Source: Davidsoniella eucalypti
Lineage: Eukaryota > Ascomycota > Sordariomycetes > Microascales > Ceratocystidaceae
Assembly (NCBI GenBank): GCA_004009845.1
Contig: RMBW01000030.1
Location: 248,001-312,000 of the forward strand
Length of the DNA: 64,000 nucleotides
Direction: 5' to 3'
Under the pieces are notes generated by a model. That model was given only the letters and a program-made list of their open reading frames with translations. It did not search any database and was not told the DNA's origin. The translations under genes and the position numbers were made by a program. Below are positions 37,775 through 50,595 of the stretch, piece by piece; the stretch's first letter is position 1; each line of letters opens with the position of its first letter.

Positions 37775-38690
37775 TTGTTTAAGCTCACCGTCTATAGCGG
37801 CTCCGACGGCACAACTGGCTCAGCTATACAAGCTGGCTCGTCTAGTCGGGGTGTCTTTCTGGCTGGCCGGTTTATGATTAGTGCCAGCATCAGCTTTACC
37901 ACCCTTTCAGGGCCGATCTGGATCCCCAAAGTGGCTCATCCTCGCATGAGAAGCCGTATATCGTCCAGTGTAAGTTCTGTGGTGCGGTCAAGACGTCACC
38001 ACATACTACTTTTCGCCCATTTTGACGAGCATTGGCATCACTGATACTGCTTAACAGACCGGTATCAACGCCGGAATGTCCTTCGGCGCATATCTCGCTG
38101 AGCGGATAGCCCATCGTCCGCTACGGCTTCTGTCATTCATCGGCATGATCTGTGCCAATGTGCCCTTGGCCATTTCTTCGGCTATGTACACAGATCACGG
38201 ATTTCAGGGCGCCGCATATGTTGTAGTGGTTATCTTGTTCTTGTACAACGCTTCTTTCAATGTGTAACCCCCTTCTGTACAGCTACATTCCGGAGATCAC
38301 GCTATATCTGGTTCGCAGCCGTGGTCTGGCATATTAGATTCCAGCCAAGCTGCGCTGACCGTCAACCAGTATGTGAACCCAATTTCTAGGAAAGATTGGG
38401 TACTGGCTCTACGTTGTCTGTCTCGGTGTATTGATGCTCTGCATAGCTGCCATGTTCTTCCTGTTCCCGGAAACAAAGGGTTTCACGCTAGAAGAGCTCT
38501 CTCAGCTGTTCGACGGCCCCTATTCGCTTAAGAAGACACGCTACGGCATGAAGGCCTTGGAAGGAGAAGATGCCATCTCTGTCGAAGAGGAGATTGCTAC
38601 TGGCAAGACGTCTATGGACAAGGCATCGCAATCTAGAGTATTGGAGGTATATAGCTATTCTATTGGTAGCTGGTATGATAGTGGGTAACA
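37775..38690 (+). pseudogene. Broken MFS sugar transporter, copy 1
   Basis: The C-terminal half of a hexose/lactose-permease-like transporter is recognisable. LAGRFMISASISFTTLSGPI and AHPRMRSRISS (about 37853-37970) come first. An intact intron follows (GTAAGT near 37972 to ACAG near 38058). Next are TGINAGMSFGAYLAERIAHR, ICANVPLAISSAMYTD and VVVILFLYNASFNV up to a TAA at 38265. In another frame come LLYSYIPEI and VRSRGLA ending at a TAG. The last helix with FLFPETKGFTLEELSQLFDG is open from 38431 to 38688. PESR/PETKG-type motifs identify the family. At least one frameshift and two stops, and a missing N-terminal half, make it a pseudogene. Confidence 0.82.
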
Positions 38691-39805
38691 CTTGATAAGA
38701 AGCTTACTTCTTTTGACATTCACAGAGTTGCCTAGGTGAAATATAACCTATACATGTAGAATAACTTGATAGTTCCTACTTGTATCTCAAAATCCGAATA
38801 TACAACCTCAAACTACTTGAAATGGCAGATAATCAAGTTATGCTATAATATGTTTGGCGTGTTGTATTACATCAGGAATTTCTGAAATGACCTCCCAAGA
38901 ATTAACCTTGAGTGGATTGATCAAGATTCATATAGGAAATTGGCGTATTTCATTAACGTGTTGGTCTTTTGGTGAAGGTATCTATGATTGACACAGCAAA
39001 GGAGGGTGGATAACTGGTAATCTAACCATACAAATAGATGGTTTCATGCACGGAGTCGCATATGGGTTCAACAACTTTAAAAATGACCAAGTCTTTGAAG
39101 ATCGACTACTGATTCCGACAGACAACCGCTCGTGCATTTGATATACACAGGCTCATATCTCAATATAGCTGCTTTATGCGGCTATGCCAAACAAGACGAA
39201 GTTTCTTTGTGATTGGTGAGAACGAATGAATCCATGTTCGGGCTCTTATTATCTGTTAGTGTTACTACTTAACATAAAGCTTATGAAAGAGTAGTGATAT
39301 GCTTTTTTTAAAGCCCAATCTATCCAACAAACTCCAAGGATATATTGAGGAGTTTGTCTTTTTTTTATAGATAGTTGGCTAATATAATGTATATGTATCA
39401 TCAAGTCCATTGTGATCTGAAGTTCTATCACACCTTACCTAATTAACTCCATGAAAGTCCATTGAAATTGTGTTCTCTTATTTAAAATGTCTGAAGATAA
39501 TAACTTTCTGTGCTACCTATTTCAGGGTATTGTGCGCCACAAGCGCCACACTATGCAGCAGCCACGGCCATCAAGCTCCTTCCTTGCTTGTAAGTCGAAT
39601 GATGAAATAGCTAATCTAATCTTATCGAAAGGAGAGCTGGCCTTGGTTTTTTGACTTTGACTCTGTTCTTCTTACGCCTTTCACCAGTGATCCAAAGCCG
39701 GGCTTTTCGCAAGCTGGTTTTTCTTTCTTCTTCGAGTGCCTACAATTCCACGGCGTTCTCTCTGTTCAAAGCCGATAACGGAAACATCCGTCTAGTCAGC
39801 CGGCC
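38691..39805. promoter_or_regulatory. Region upstream of ALDH, copy 1
   Basis: 1.1 kb of AT-rich DNA between the transporter relic and the ALDH start codon, including its presumed promoter. No gene is recognised. It is repeated in copy 2. Confidence 0.5.
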
Positions 39806-40198
39806 ATGGTAAAGCCCATCCACCCCGTCCCTCATAATCCGGTGCGGGATGCCGTCTTCGCGCTGGTCGGGGCCATCCAAGACTGGCTGGCCGGGAAATT
39901 TCCCGGTGTCCGGTAAGTAAAAGTACTCTAGCTTTTTCGGTCCTGGCTGTGATTACAGACTTAGCTACAACCCTAACCCTCTCTTTGTGCTATCTTGTAA
40001 AGCTGACATGTGAAAACCTGCTGCTTTCTTCTAGCTTCGAGTTCTTCTCTGCCTTTGGCGGCACCTTAATCGCCGTTACGATCATGTACTTACTTCTGCC
40101 CGGAGAAGACGGTCCTATCAAATACACTGTTCCGCCTGTCAAGCTACCCGAAGAAGACCGCGAGGTCGACGTCGCCTCCATCAAAGTCCCTGAGAGCA
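39806..40198 (+). CDS. 5' end of Msc7-like aldehyde dehydrogenase, cut by the assembly gap
   Basis: Exon 39806-39912 and the first 164 bases of exon 2 (from 40035) are the same as the start of the intact gene at 48629. The frame is open until it stops at the N, about 90 residues in. There is no stop codon or decay. The truncation is at the contig end, so this is a duplicate of the real gene produced by the assembly and should not be counted as a separate gene or a pseudogene. Confidence 0.88.
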
Positions 40199-40199
40199 N
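40199..40199. other. Assembly gap (single N)
   Basis: The only ambiguous base I notice in the window. It lies exactly at the junction between the two copies of the 8.82-kb segment, which marks it as a scaffold join of unknown or negative gap size. Confidence 0.97.
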
Positions 40200-43100
40200 T
40201 TTCCCAACTAGTTACAGAATTTCTGGCAAATCCGGCATCCGGCTCATGAAGCAATAACCCAATCTCGTCTTCTAGGCATCATAAAATGCAGAAACTACCT
40301 CAAACAGACCAAAAAGACGACATCTCGGGCTCCTTCCCTGTCCCGCCGATTGACGGTCCGTTCGCCATTTCCCAAGGCCAGCGTCAGACCTCGTTGGTTT
40401 CTAAGAAATCGGATCTTGGAGTCGATTTGAGGATCCCACAGACTCTGTCAAAGCTAGCTTTACAACCAAAGGCCTACTAATGTAGATGTACTAATATATG
40501 CATGTTAGTACATGTTAGTATATATATATGTATATATACTAGCTGTAAGTACCTACTACATATACAATAGCCAACTTGAAATGTCTTTGGGTGGCCCTAC
40601 CGCAAAAACACGAATAGTTGGGTCCGAAGAGCAGATCAGACATGTTCAACATAAAAAGTTGGACCACGGCTAGCTAAAAAAGGCTGCTCGGAAGGCCCGG
40701 GCATCATTTTTCTATAGCGTCAAAATTCGTCAGAATTATACTTTACAGCGCTAGAATTAGCGGAGACATTTCTTCTTGTAAGCAGCTCTATTTTCTCTTA
40801 TTACTGCATTTTGAAGTTGTTACTTGCATAGAGAGGTGGGATTGGTCATATGTATCTATCGAAATAAGTCCAATAACAGCAAGTTCCAGTACTGCCGAGG
40901 AAGAGAAAAATGAAAGGTGATAAAGCAAGTTGACAGGAAGCACGGCGGAAGCCACAACTTCAAATGTCGCTTGGCCCAATAGGCTCTGTCATACCTTTGC
41001 CTCGGGCTCTTGTTTGTTTCTTTCTTTTCTTTTCCATTTCCACTTCAGCGAATATAAGGTTTGTTTAGTACGCCGCCCGCATACAGACAACCACATACAT
41101 ATATACTACCATTTGGATGGTATCACATAGAGACCAATCAATGATGCAACAGAGTATCAAGAAGGCTGCGTCAAGGGAAACGTAGTAGTCGAGCCCTTTG
41201 GGATATACACTAGCGTCGTGTTTGACATGGCAAAGGTCAATGTTTGTATATCATCTTCCTCTTTTTACACAGCCGTGCACTTTTTGTTTTGTATATATCA
41301 GCCTCTTGTTGCAAGCCGGGGGCAAAGGCAGTCGTAAGAAGGGCTGTCTCGAGCCACGCGGCTCGATCTATATGTATGACGCTCTATGAAGCCCAGCAAC
41401 CTCACGAACATCAGATGTACGTACAACATACATGTACCTCCATGGATATCTACCGATCCCCAACAACTGCTCCTCACGCTGTTTATACATATATACAAAA
41501 TGTTCCTACAACTACTGTCTACAGTGACAAACTGTTTCATGGCGCATTCAGGTGAGCGTCGAGCACATGCTAAAACACAGCAGGAAGATCGTCGACCAAG
41601 AAGTCACAGAAGGCAGAACCAAGGCTTTAACTGAAAATAATGTCTACAACTACACACAACTTATGTCGTACTAGCCGTTTTGACTAGCAAACTACCAATA
41701 AATGTGCGTTGACATCATCCGAGCCGATGTACCACGAGAGAAGAATACGCAAGATAGGTGTCAAGCTGACTGTACATGTATAGTCTGGGAAGCCTGCTCT
41801 CAACCCTGGTTGGAAGTAAAAAAGAATAAACATTCAGTTTCGGTTTGTAAATAACCAAGAAAATTAAGATTTCCCGAGGTACCTGGTACTTTGTAGCAAG
41901 AAGAAGCCTCTAAGGGGAAAAAAACAATAATATTAAGAATATGTACCTGCATCTAGCATCAAAACTTTGTTCGGTGTCTTAGTAGAACCCGCCATCTGCT
42001 AACCCTACTATGTACCCGCAACCCTAGTTTTAATATAAGCATTATCAGTAATTCAAGTAACCATAACAACACCCAGTATAAAGTGTTGTGCACCACACTA
42101 TAACATAGTGGGTGACACGGAGCACATGAGCGACGAAGCATGTCGTTAGCTATTACCAATGACTGAATCGTTCTTTCAGTCTTTCGTCTGTGTTCCTACG
42201 AACGTTTCCCAGGCGCTTGTTCTCGATGTTGGTCTTTTTCCTTATCGTTAAATGGCCTGCAGTTGTACACAAATGGCGAATATGAGTTTATCAACGTTAG
42301 TTTAGGTGACCAAGGCCGGGACAGGCAAAAAGGACAGAAGTCACCCATGAGACAGTACAAGTTCACGGTATCTGTCAAGACAGAATGGATGGTGGCACTT
42401 GGTAATTTTGAACTGAACGCACGGCCTCGAGCGTAGCACCGCTCCCCTATTTTTTCTTCTATGTGTTTTCCTGCCGATTTTCAAGTGTCTTCTATCGTTT
42501 TACACTCGGGAGTGTTTGTGGTTGCTCAAGGTTCTGGCCCTCTTTAAGCGTCTTAGATGGGCCTCCTACTAGCAACGTATCTATCTATCCATCTTCTACG
42601 ATGATTTGGCAATTTTCAGGAAAAGAATATGTAAAGCAAAGCAAAGCAATAAAGCCCCTCCTACTCCCCCTTCTTAAGAAGTAGTAGGTATATGACGACC
42701 TAAACATATTATCCGATGGATGCCCTCGCGTTCGTCAAACTTTCGAACTAAGCCTGACATATGTAATCCTGGGTCGAAAACAAACATAAGATTTCGGTAA
42801 ATACATGTAGCTGATATATGTAATATTGGTAGTCATTCTGTTTCATTGTGTAGTTGCATATCACCCATATGACCCAAGCCGAAATGGAAACTCCGGGAAT
42901 ACGGCAAATAAAAGATCACAAAGCAATAAAATACGTTTTGTGGCATTGTATATCACATTACATACATTGTATCATAGTGAGGATGGAGAAGACATGAGAG
43001 GAAACAAGATGGTGGAAGCCGAGAAAGATCAAGAAGAGATGAGTGGGAACAAGAAGGACGTCCTTAGCGGCTTGGCCGTCAGTTTTTTGTAGGCGAAGGG

Positions 43101-45602
43101 GGGGAATAATGATACAGATAGAAGATCAGTAAAGGTACAAGCGCAAGAATTATTACTTGCCCCAGATTGCCATGTGCCACAGCAAGTGTAAGAAGCAGAA
43201 CGAAGACGAACATGGGAAGAATTCTTCAGACATGCTGCCTTGTCCCGTCTAGTTAGAGATCGGTGGGAAGATCGACAAAACCGCGCCCGTTCTAGTTTAC
43301 AACATGTATAGTTACATACTTCTTGCGGAAGAAAGATGACGAGAATACTCGCCCGAATACCGTACCATGGAACTGCAATATTAGGGAATGGGCTATTTTC
43401 CGAGGTTACAGGATAAGAAAGCTATAACGCGGGACTTGACGCGGGGGTTGAGCTACTATGATAACAACCAAATAGGTAACACTTAGAAAACGGGCATATC
43501 GAAGAAGCTCGCTCCCCTATCGCGGGATAGGGCTTGTTCTTAACATTTGCAACTATATATGCAGGCTCCCATGTGAGTAATGCAGTTTGATATGGCCGGA
43601 ACCCCGGGCTGACGGAACGATTTGTGACGCGAACGGTGATTAACTCTGCGTTCATAACTCGCGTATTTGAACCGGCGGTCCATCCCTTGTAAACACCTGG
43701 AGATAGAGCATATAATATATGTATGAGAGTTACAACGAGATCTCGGCTTGTCGGGGCGCTATACGGGAACGGGTCGGTTTTCTTTTTTGTCTGAAATCAT
43801 GTTTCTTGACATTATATTTACTTTGTCGCGGGAAAATCCCTATTCAAGACACAGTCTCTACCTTTCAAAACACACTTTGAACCCGAGTCTAATTGGACAA
43901 AGGGGGGAGGGAGAGGCCGACTGATTTCTTGGCTCTCGCCTTCATCTCATCTCAGCGATCCCGAAGATGCCAAGCCTGTCTTTTTAGACTCTGGAGTCCA
44001 TAGCAAAGATTATTGGAACCAAAGTAAAAAGACGAAGAAAAAGGGTGATGATTTGCGACAGCCGTTGAAACGTGGCTGAGCATAACGACAAACCCTCTTT
44101 TGATACCATGGGATATTATAATGTGCAAGGGTTATATACATACATATAGGGTTACCCGTTCTGAAGCCTGGTAAACCATGTATCTTGGCTCGCCCATACC
44201 ATGAGCCAAAAAGACTATTTGTTCATGCTTGGGCCGTTCAGAGCACTCGAGAGTCCAAGTGCTCAACTTATTCTTAGTCTGAAATATAAAAGGCAAGATT
44301 AATAATGCCTGGAGATCCCAAGAGTCACAGAGATTAAGCTCGACGAATAGAAAAGAATGCAGTGATTTTTGTATATAAGTATAATGCAAAGAAGGATAAT
44401 ATATCTCTATCTGATAAGAAGAACCCAGTCTAGCTTTGTGAGGTTGCTGCCTTGCTGGATGTATCCGGGCCGAAGAAAAAAGAAGTGATATGAAGCGAGA
44501 CACGAAAGATCACGACATCGACAGAGAGAACTAGCAAGATGGAACTTGAATACGACGAAGCGGATCCTGGAAATTGAGATTAACAAAGTCGTCTAGACCG
44601 AAAAAGAATAGACATTAAGTAAGCTCTTTTGACACTTTTGTGGATCTAAGCTAGTTCTATTAATTGTTGTACACGACGACGGACAAAAAAGAAAAAAAAA
44701 GATAAAAAAAAGTTGTGGCTGCTCCAGGTTGCGTAAAGTAGGAAGCTTTGGCATTTCAGAGAGATAAAAAAAGATATAAATATACACAAACATAGATAAG
44801 AACATAGTAGCCTGTATATGTTGAAGCTTTGGACAAGTCGTTTTTATTCTCCAAAATCCATGTACAGATGTATGATAGACCAGAGTCCCTGGCTTGGAAT
44901 CAATGGGCGCCATTTTCTATCGATTTGTTCTTCAAACTTGAGAAACTTTGTGATAAGGAGCTGCCCGCCTATCTCTCCTTCAAATCCTTCCGTTGATATG
45001 ATCAAGATGGAATCTCACGATGAGTCCAGCGTAGAGTTCAAACCTGGCGATAGAGATACGAACATTCAGTACAGTGCCATCTAAACACCGTTTTCTTTTT
45101 CTTCCGAGTTGTCTACTATACATACTTTGCTTCATTGAATCCTCCCTCTTCCTCTTAACTCTGGAATTTTCGTCAACGCTGTCGTCGTCGTTGTCGTAGC
45201 CCCTGATCCGAGCGCTACGCCATCCCCCCCTGGATGAAAGAAGAAGAAACAAACTTTGGCCAGCGTTTTAGTACACTTTCTTTTTGGTCTGCCCTGAACA
45301 TCAAGAAAACAGACAAAAAGAGTGGGAAAAGAACCAACGTTCCTCGCCCTCTTCTGGGAGGGAACAAGCCCTTGCCGCCGCCAATCTGCTGACGAAACTG
45401 GCCCAGACATTTTTTTTGACTACCCACCCCATCCCCGGTCAACGGATCTTGGGGTTCTTCCGTTTTCCATTGTCTTTCTCTGATTTATGCATACATAGTA
45501 TAAAGAGATCTCGGCTTCATGTCCACCCCGCACACGCCGCAAAGTCCGTTGTGACAAAGTTTTGCCGTGTAGCCAGTGTCTCGGCCGGGGTCTTGGCGCC
45601 TC
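40200..45602. other. Gene-free part of copy 2
   Basis: The counterpart of 31379-36780. No supported gene. The extra A near 44069 and the extra T near 45410 change some short open frames relative to copy 1, which confirms that those frames are not under coding constraint. Confidence 0.55.
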
Positions 45603-46073
45603 GTGTCGTCTAGAACTCATGAATGTGCCTTGGGCTCTGAAGCCAGAAGAGCTGCTTGGGGTTTGAGGGCGGCGATGAGAGGGCGATGTGGAGTCCGTCA
45701 AAGGACGCTAGTAGTTCAGGAGTATCCCAGAGATGGGCAAACGAACTGACAACGCCAGGCTCACTATATAACGAACAGAGTCAGTCAGGGCAGATGACAT
45801 TAGCACTTGACATTAGCACTTTGGACAGCTTCACTTACAGTCTTGCGTCCCAGTAAAACATCTCACGAGCCACGGAGTAGCCATGATACATTCCGCCTAG
45901 GCCGCCGGGTCGTCCTTCTTGAAGCTGTAGGGGAAGGTCTCCAGCCAATCAGCCATGCAGCCCTGGTAGTAACTGGCCTTTTCAGGCGAGATTGCCTCTT
46001 CGGCATATGCCGAGCCGTTGGAGATATGGGCCGGAGAGAGAACGGCAGTAGCCGTGGCTAGATCAGGAAGAGG
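45603..46073 (-). pseudogene. 2OG/Fe(II) oxygenase-like fragment, copy 2
   Basis: Identical to the fragment at 36781-37250 in copy 1. The same frame break lies after the ...WLETFPYSFKKDD segment, and the same stop follows FDGLHIALSS. If the duplication is an artefact, this is the same locus. Confidence 0.45.
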
Positions 46074-46597
46074 GAAAAGAGGAACACCAGATATTCAAAG
46101 TATATGCAGGGAGGGGAGGCAGATAGATAGTCCAGAAGAGAAAGACTGTGACGCTAGAAGCGAGGAGACTAGCACAAAAGTGAAAGATGAGAAGACAACC
46201 AGCCCGGGTGGAATCACTGCTGTTATATATACGGCCAGCCGTCTCTTCTCGCCATCTTCCAGTCATATTCTGGCCGTCTTCAAGTCATCTGTCGCTCTGA
46301 CCCGGGCGAGATGTTTAGTGCAATCTACCCGGTCAGCGTCGAGCCTTTTGTCAAGTCAAGAACTTGCCCGGAATTTGTTTGATGGCAGCTAGATAGAAGC
46401 GTTGCAGTATCAGACTCGAGTGCATATGAGAGGGGGGAGAAGAGTGAGTGAGTACATCCTGTCGCTTCCTCTCTCCCTCTCTTTATATATATAATGAAAG
46501 CCCCCTCTGCCAAGAAAGAAGAAGCACGCTCATGTCCACCCACGCTTGAATCATCGGAAAACTCTCATACCAGATCCTTGATACCACTATTACTACC

Positions 46598-47513
46598 TTG
46601 TTTAAGCTCACCGTCTATAGCGGCTCCGACGGCACAACTGGCTCAGCTATACAAGCTGGCTCGTCTAGTCGGGGTGTCTTTCTGGCTGGCCGGTTTATGA
46701 TTAGTGCCAGCATCAGCTTTACCACCCTTTCAGGGCCGATCTGGATCCCCAAAGTGGCTCATCCTCGCATGAGAAGCCGTATATCGTCCAGTGTAAGTTC
46801 TGTGGTGCGGTCAAGACGTCACCACATACTACTTTTCGCCCATTTTGACGAGCATTGGCATCACTGATACTGCTTAACAGACCGGTATCAACGCCGGAAT
46901 GTCCTTCGGCGCATATCTCGCTGAGCGGATAGCCCATCGTCCGCTACGGCTTCTGTCATTCATCGGCATGATCTGTGCCAATGTGCCCTTGGCCATTTCT
47001 TCGGCTATGTACACAGATCACGGATTTCAGGGCGCCGCATATGTTGTAGTGGTTATCTTGTTCTTGTACAACGCTTCTTTCAATGTGTAACCCCCTTCTG
47101 TACAGCTACATTCCGGAGATCACGCTATATCTGGTTCGCAGCCGTGGTCTGGCATATTAGATTCCAGCCAAGCTGCGCTGACCGTCAACCAGTATGTGAA
47201 CCCAATTTCTAGGAAAGATTGGGTACTGGCTCTACGTTGTCTGTCTCGGTGTATTGATGCTCTGCATAGCTGCCATGTTCTTCCTGTTCCCGGAAACAAA
47301 GGGTTTCACGCTAGAAGAGCTCTCTCAGCTGTTCGACGGCCCCTATTCGCTTAAGAAGACACGCTACGGCATGAAGGCCTTGGAAGGAGAAGATGCCATC
47401 TCTGTCGAAGAGGAGATTGCTACTGGCAAGACGTCTATGGACAAGGCATCGCAATCTAGAGTATTGGAGGTATATAGCTATTCTATTGGTAGCTGGTATG
47501 ATAGTGGGTAACA
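46598..47513 (+). pseudogene. Broken MFS sugar transporter, copy 2
   Basis: Identical to 37775-38690: the same RFMISASISF block, intact intron, TAA after LYNASFNV, shifted SYIPEI block, TAG after RGLAY, and final PETKGFTLEEL helix. All the disabling changes are shared between copies, which is expected if both represent one locus. Confidence 0.82.
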
Positions 47514-48628
47514 CTTGATAAGAAGCTTACTTCTTTTGACATTCACAGAGTTGCCTAGGTGAAATATAACCTATACATGTAGAATAACTTGATAGTTCCT
47601 ACTTGTATCTCAAAATCCGAATATACAACCTCAAACTACTTGAAATGGCAGATAATCAAGTTATGCTATAATATGTTTGGCGTGTTGTATTACATCAGGA
47701 ATTTCTGAAATGACCTCCCAAGAATTAACCTTGAGTGGATTGATCAAGATTCATATAGGAAATTGGCGTATTTCATTAACGTGTTGGTCTTTTGGTGAAG
47801 GTATCTATGATTGACACAGCAAAGGAGGGTGGATAACTGGTAATCTAACCATACAAATAGATGGTTTCATGCACGGAGTCGCATATGGGTTCAACAACTT
47901 TAAAAATGACCAAGTCTTTGAAGATCGACTACTGATTCCGACAGACAACCGCTCGTGCATTTGATATACACAGGCTCATATCTCAATATAGCTGCTTTAT
48001 GCGGCTATGCCAAACAAGACGAAGTTTCTTTGTGATTGGTGAGAACGAATGAATCCATGTTCGGGCTCTTATTATCTGTTAGTGTTACTACTTAACATAA
48101 AGCTTATGAAAGAGTAGTGATATGCTTTTTTTAAAGCCCAATCTATCCAACAAACTCCAAGGATATATTGAGGAGTTTGTCTTTTTTTTATAGATAGTTG
48201 GCTAATATAATGTATATGTATCATCAAGTCCATTGTGATCTGAAGTTCTATCACACCTTACCTAATTAACTCCATGAAAGTCCATTGAAATTGTGTTCTC
48301 TTATTTAAAATGTCTGAAGATAATAACTTTCTGTGCTACCTATTTCAGGGTATTGTGCGCCACAAGCGCCACACTATGCAGCAGCCACGGCCATCAAGCT
48401 CCTTCCTTGCTTGTAAGTCGAATGATGAAATAGCTAATCTAATCTTATCGAAAGGAGAGCTGGCCTTGGTTTTTTGACTTTGACTCTGTTCTTCTTACGC
48501 CTTTCACCAGTGATCCAAAGCCGGGCTTTTCGCAAGCTGGTTTTTCTTTCTTCTTCGAGTGCCTACAATTCCACGGCGTTCTCTCTGTTCAAAGCCGATA
48601 ACGGAAACATCCGTCTAGTCAGCCGGCC
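47514..48628. promoter_or_regulatory. Promoter region of the ALDH gene
   Basis: 1.1 kb of AT-rich DNA upstream of the ALDH start. The 150 bases before the ATG are less AT-rich, with pyrimidine-rich patches such as TTTTTCTTTCTTCTTC near 48541, a usual fungal core-promoter feature. No gene is seen in it. Confidence 0.5.
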
Positions 48629-50595
48629 ATGGTAAAGCCCATCCACCCCGTCCCTCATAATCCGGTGCGGGATGCCGTCTTCGCGCTGGTCGGGGCCATC
48701 CAAGACTGGCTGGCCGGGAAATTTCCCGGTGTCCGGTAAGTAAAAGTACTCTAGCTTTTTCGGTCCTGGCTGTGATTACAGACTTAGCTACAACCCTAAC
48801 CCTCTCTTTGTGCTATCTTGTAAAGCTGACATGTGAAAACCTGCTGCTTTCTTCTAGCTTCGAGTTCTTCTCTGCCTTTGGCGGCACCTTAATCGCCGTT
48901 ACGATCATGTACTTACTTCTGCCCGGAGAAGACGGTCCTATCAAATACACTGTTCCGCCTGTCAAGCTACCCGAAGAAGACCGCGAGGTCGACGTCGCCT
49001 CCATCAAAGTCCCTGAGAGCAACGCCATCCAATGCTACGCGCCTGGAACCGGCAAGTTCCTCGGCCACATGAACCCGTCGACTCCCGATGCTATCGACCG
49101 CTCCATCGCCGCCGCAGCATCCGCACAGAAGATTTGGGCCAAGACAACGTTCGCTCAACGCCGCGCCGTTATGCGCTCGTTGCTACAGCACGTGCTCGAC
49201 CACCAAAAGGAGATTTGCCATGCGGCGTGCCTGGATAGCGGCAAGACCCTAGTCGATGCCCAGCTCGGCGAAATCATGGTGACTGCCGAGAAGCTATCGT
49301 GGACGCTGAAGCATGGTGAAGCTACGCTGTCTCCGTCGCGCCGCCCTACCAACCTACTGCTCATGTACAAGCGCAATGAAGTGCGCTACGAGCCACTCGG
49401 CGTCGTTGCCGCTCTAGTGTCGTGGAACTACCCTTTCCACAACTTCATCGGCCCCGTCATCTCCGCTTTGTTTTCCGGTAATGCCATCGTCGTCAAGGTG
49501 TCTGAACAGACCGTTTGGTCGTCCATGTACTTCACCCGCATCGTGCGTGGTGCTCTTGTCGCCCATGGCCATAGCCCTGATCTGGTGCAGACTGTAGCTT
49601 GCTGGCCCACCGACGCCGCTCACCTGACCGCCCACCCGGATATTGCTCATCTCACCTTCATCGGCTCTAAGCCCGTATGCCACGCCGTGGCTGCCGACGC
49701 CGCCAAGTCACTGACACCCCTAGTTGCCGAGTTGGGTGGTAAGGACCCCTTCATCGTGACGGCATCAGCCAAGAAGGACCTGAACCGTATCGCCGAGATC
49801 GCCCTCCGTGGCACTTTCCAGAGTGCAGGCCAGAATTGTATCGGCATCGAACGCATCATCGTTGTACCCGAGCTTTTCGAGGAATTTGTTGCCAAGGTTG
49901 CCCCCCGTGTCCAAGCCCTGAGACTCGGCCCCAACGCTGACGTGGGCGCTATGGTTTCTGATGCCCATTTCAACCGCCTAGAAAGCCTGGTCGAGGATGC
50001 CGTGGCCAAGGGTGCTCGTCTGCTTGCTGGTGGCAAGAGATTCCAGCACCCCGATTACCCCAAGGCACACTACTTCGAGCCTACTCTATTGGCTGGCGTG
50101 ACTACTGACATGGCCGTTGCCAACGAGGAGTGCTTTGGTCCTATCATGACTATTATGACAACTAAAGACGCATCTGCCGAATCCATTCTGGCCGTTGCCA
50201 ACGCTCCGGACTTTGGTCTCGGTGCCTCTGTATTCGGCAAGGACTCTGACCCTATCGTCTTGGCTATCGTTGACGGAATTCGCTCCGGCAATGTTGCCAT
50301 CAACGACTTTGCAACCTTTTATGCCGTTCAGTTACCATTTGGTGGCGTTGGTGGCTCTGGATACGGCCGCTTTGCCGGAGAAGAAGGCCTGCGAGGTCTC
50401 TGCAATGCCAAGAGTGTCTGTATCGATCGCTTAGCATGGCTCGGTATCCGTACTAGCATTCCTCCCAAGGTCCGATACCCTGTGGCTGACCAACGTCAGA
50501 GTTGGACATTTGTCAAAGGCGTTATTGAACTGGGCTATGGCCTCACGTTTGGTCGTATGATGGAAGGCTTGGGAACTATCCTCAAGAACATGTAA
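48629..50595 (+). CDS. Membrane-anchored aldehyde dehydrogenase, Msc7-like
   Basis: Exons 48629-48735 and 48858-50595, with a 122-nt intron (GTAAGT/TCTAG), give 614 residues. A hydrophobic anchor (GGTLIAVTIMYLLL) is at about 44-57. The ALDH fold is complete: Asn226 in SWNYPFHN, Lys249 in VVKVSEQT, catalytic Glu327 in ELGGKDPF, nucleophile Cys363 in QSAGQNC, and the NDF region near the C-terminus. The C-terminal extension has a second weakly hydrophobic segment. Length, N-terminal anchor and the GIERIIV strand after the active site match the fungal Msc7 group, linked in yeast to meiotic recombination phenotypes and located at the ER; the true aldehyde substrate is unknown. The frame is open across the right edge of the duplicated segment, so this copy is the real gene. 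Confidence 0.93.

Larger units (their letters stand above)
31379..40198 (+). repeat. 8.82-kb duplicated segment, copy 1 (probable contig overlap)
   Basis: This segment matches 40200-49021 throughout, with offset 8821, then 8822 and 8823 after two single-base differences. It begins mid-sequence at TTTCCCAACTAG and ends inside ALDH codons, directly before the single N at 40199. Neither end shows a transposon terminus, target-site duplication or other recombination feature. The left end of copy 1 has unique DNA on its left only, and copy 2 has unique DNA on its right only. That is the geometry of two contigs overlapping by 8.8 kb. The genome most likely holds one copy. Confidence 0.9.
40200..49021 (+). 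repeat. 8.82-kb duplicated segment, copy 2
   Basis: Same content as copy 1, and two bases longer. The differences I found are A3 at 44068-44070 versus A2 at 35247-35248, and T8 at 45410-45417 versus T7 at 36588-36594. From 49022 the sequence continues without a break into the rest of the ALDH gene, so this copy carries the correct right flank. Confidence 0.9.

Noticed and set aside
31379..49021. A genuine recent segmental duplication containing an ALDH pseudogene.
   Set aside because: The junction is exactly an N, the truncated ALDH copy shows no decay, and the copies differ only in homopolymer lengths. Contig overlap explains all of this more simply.
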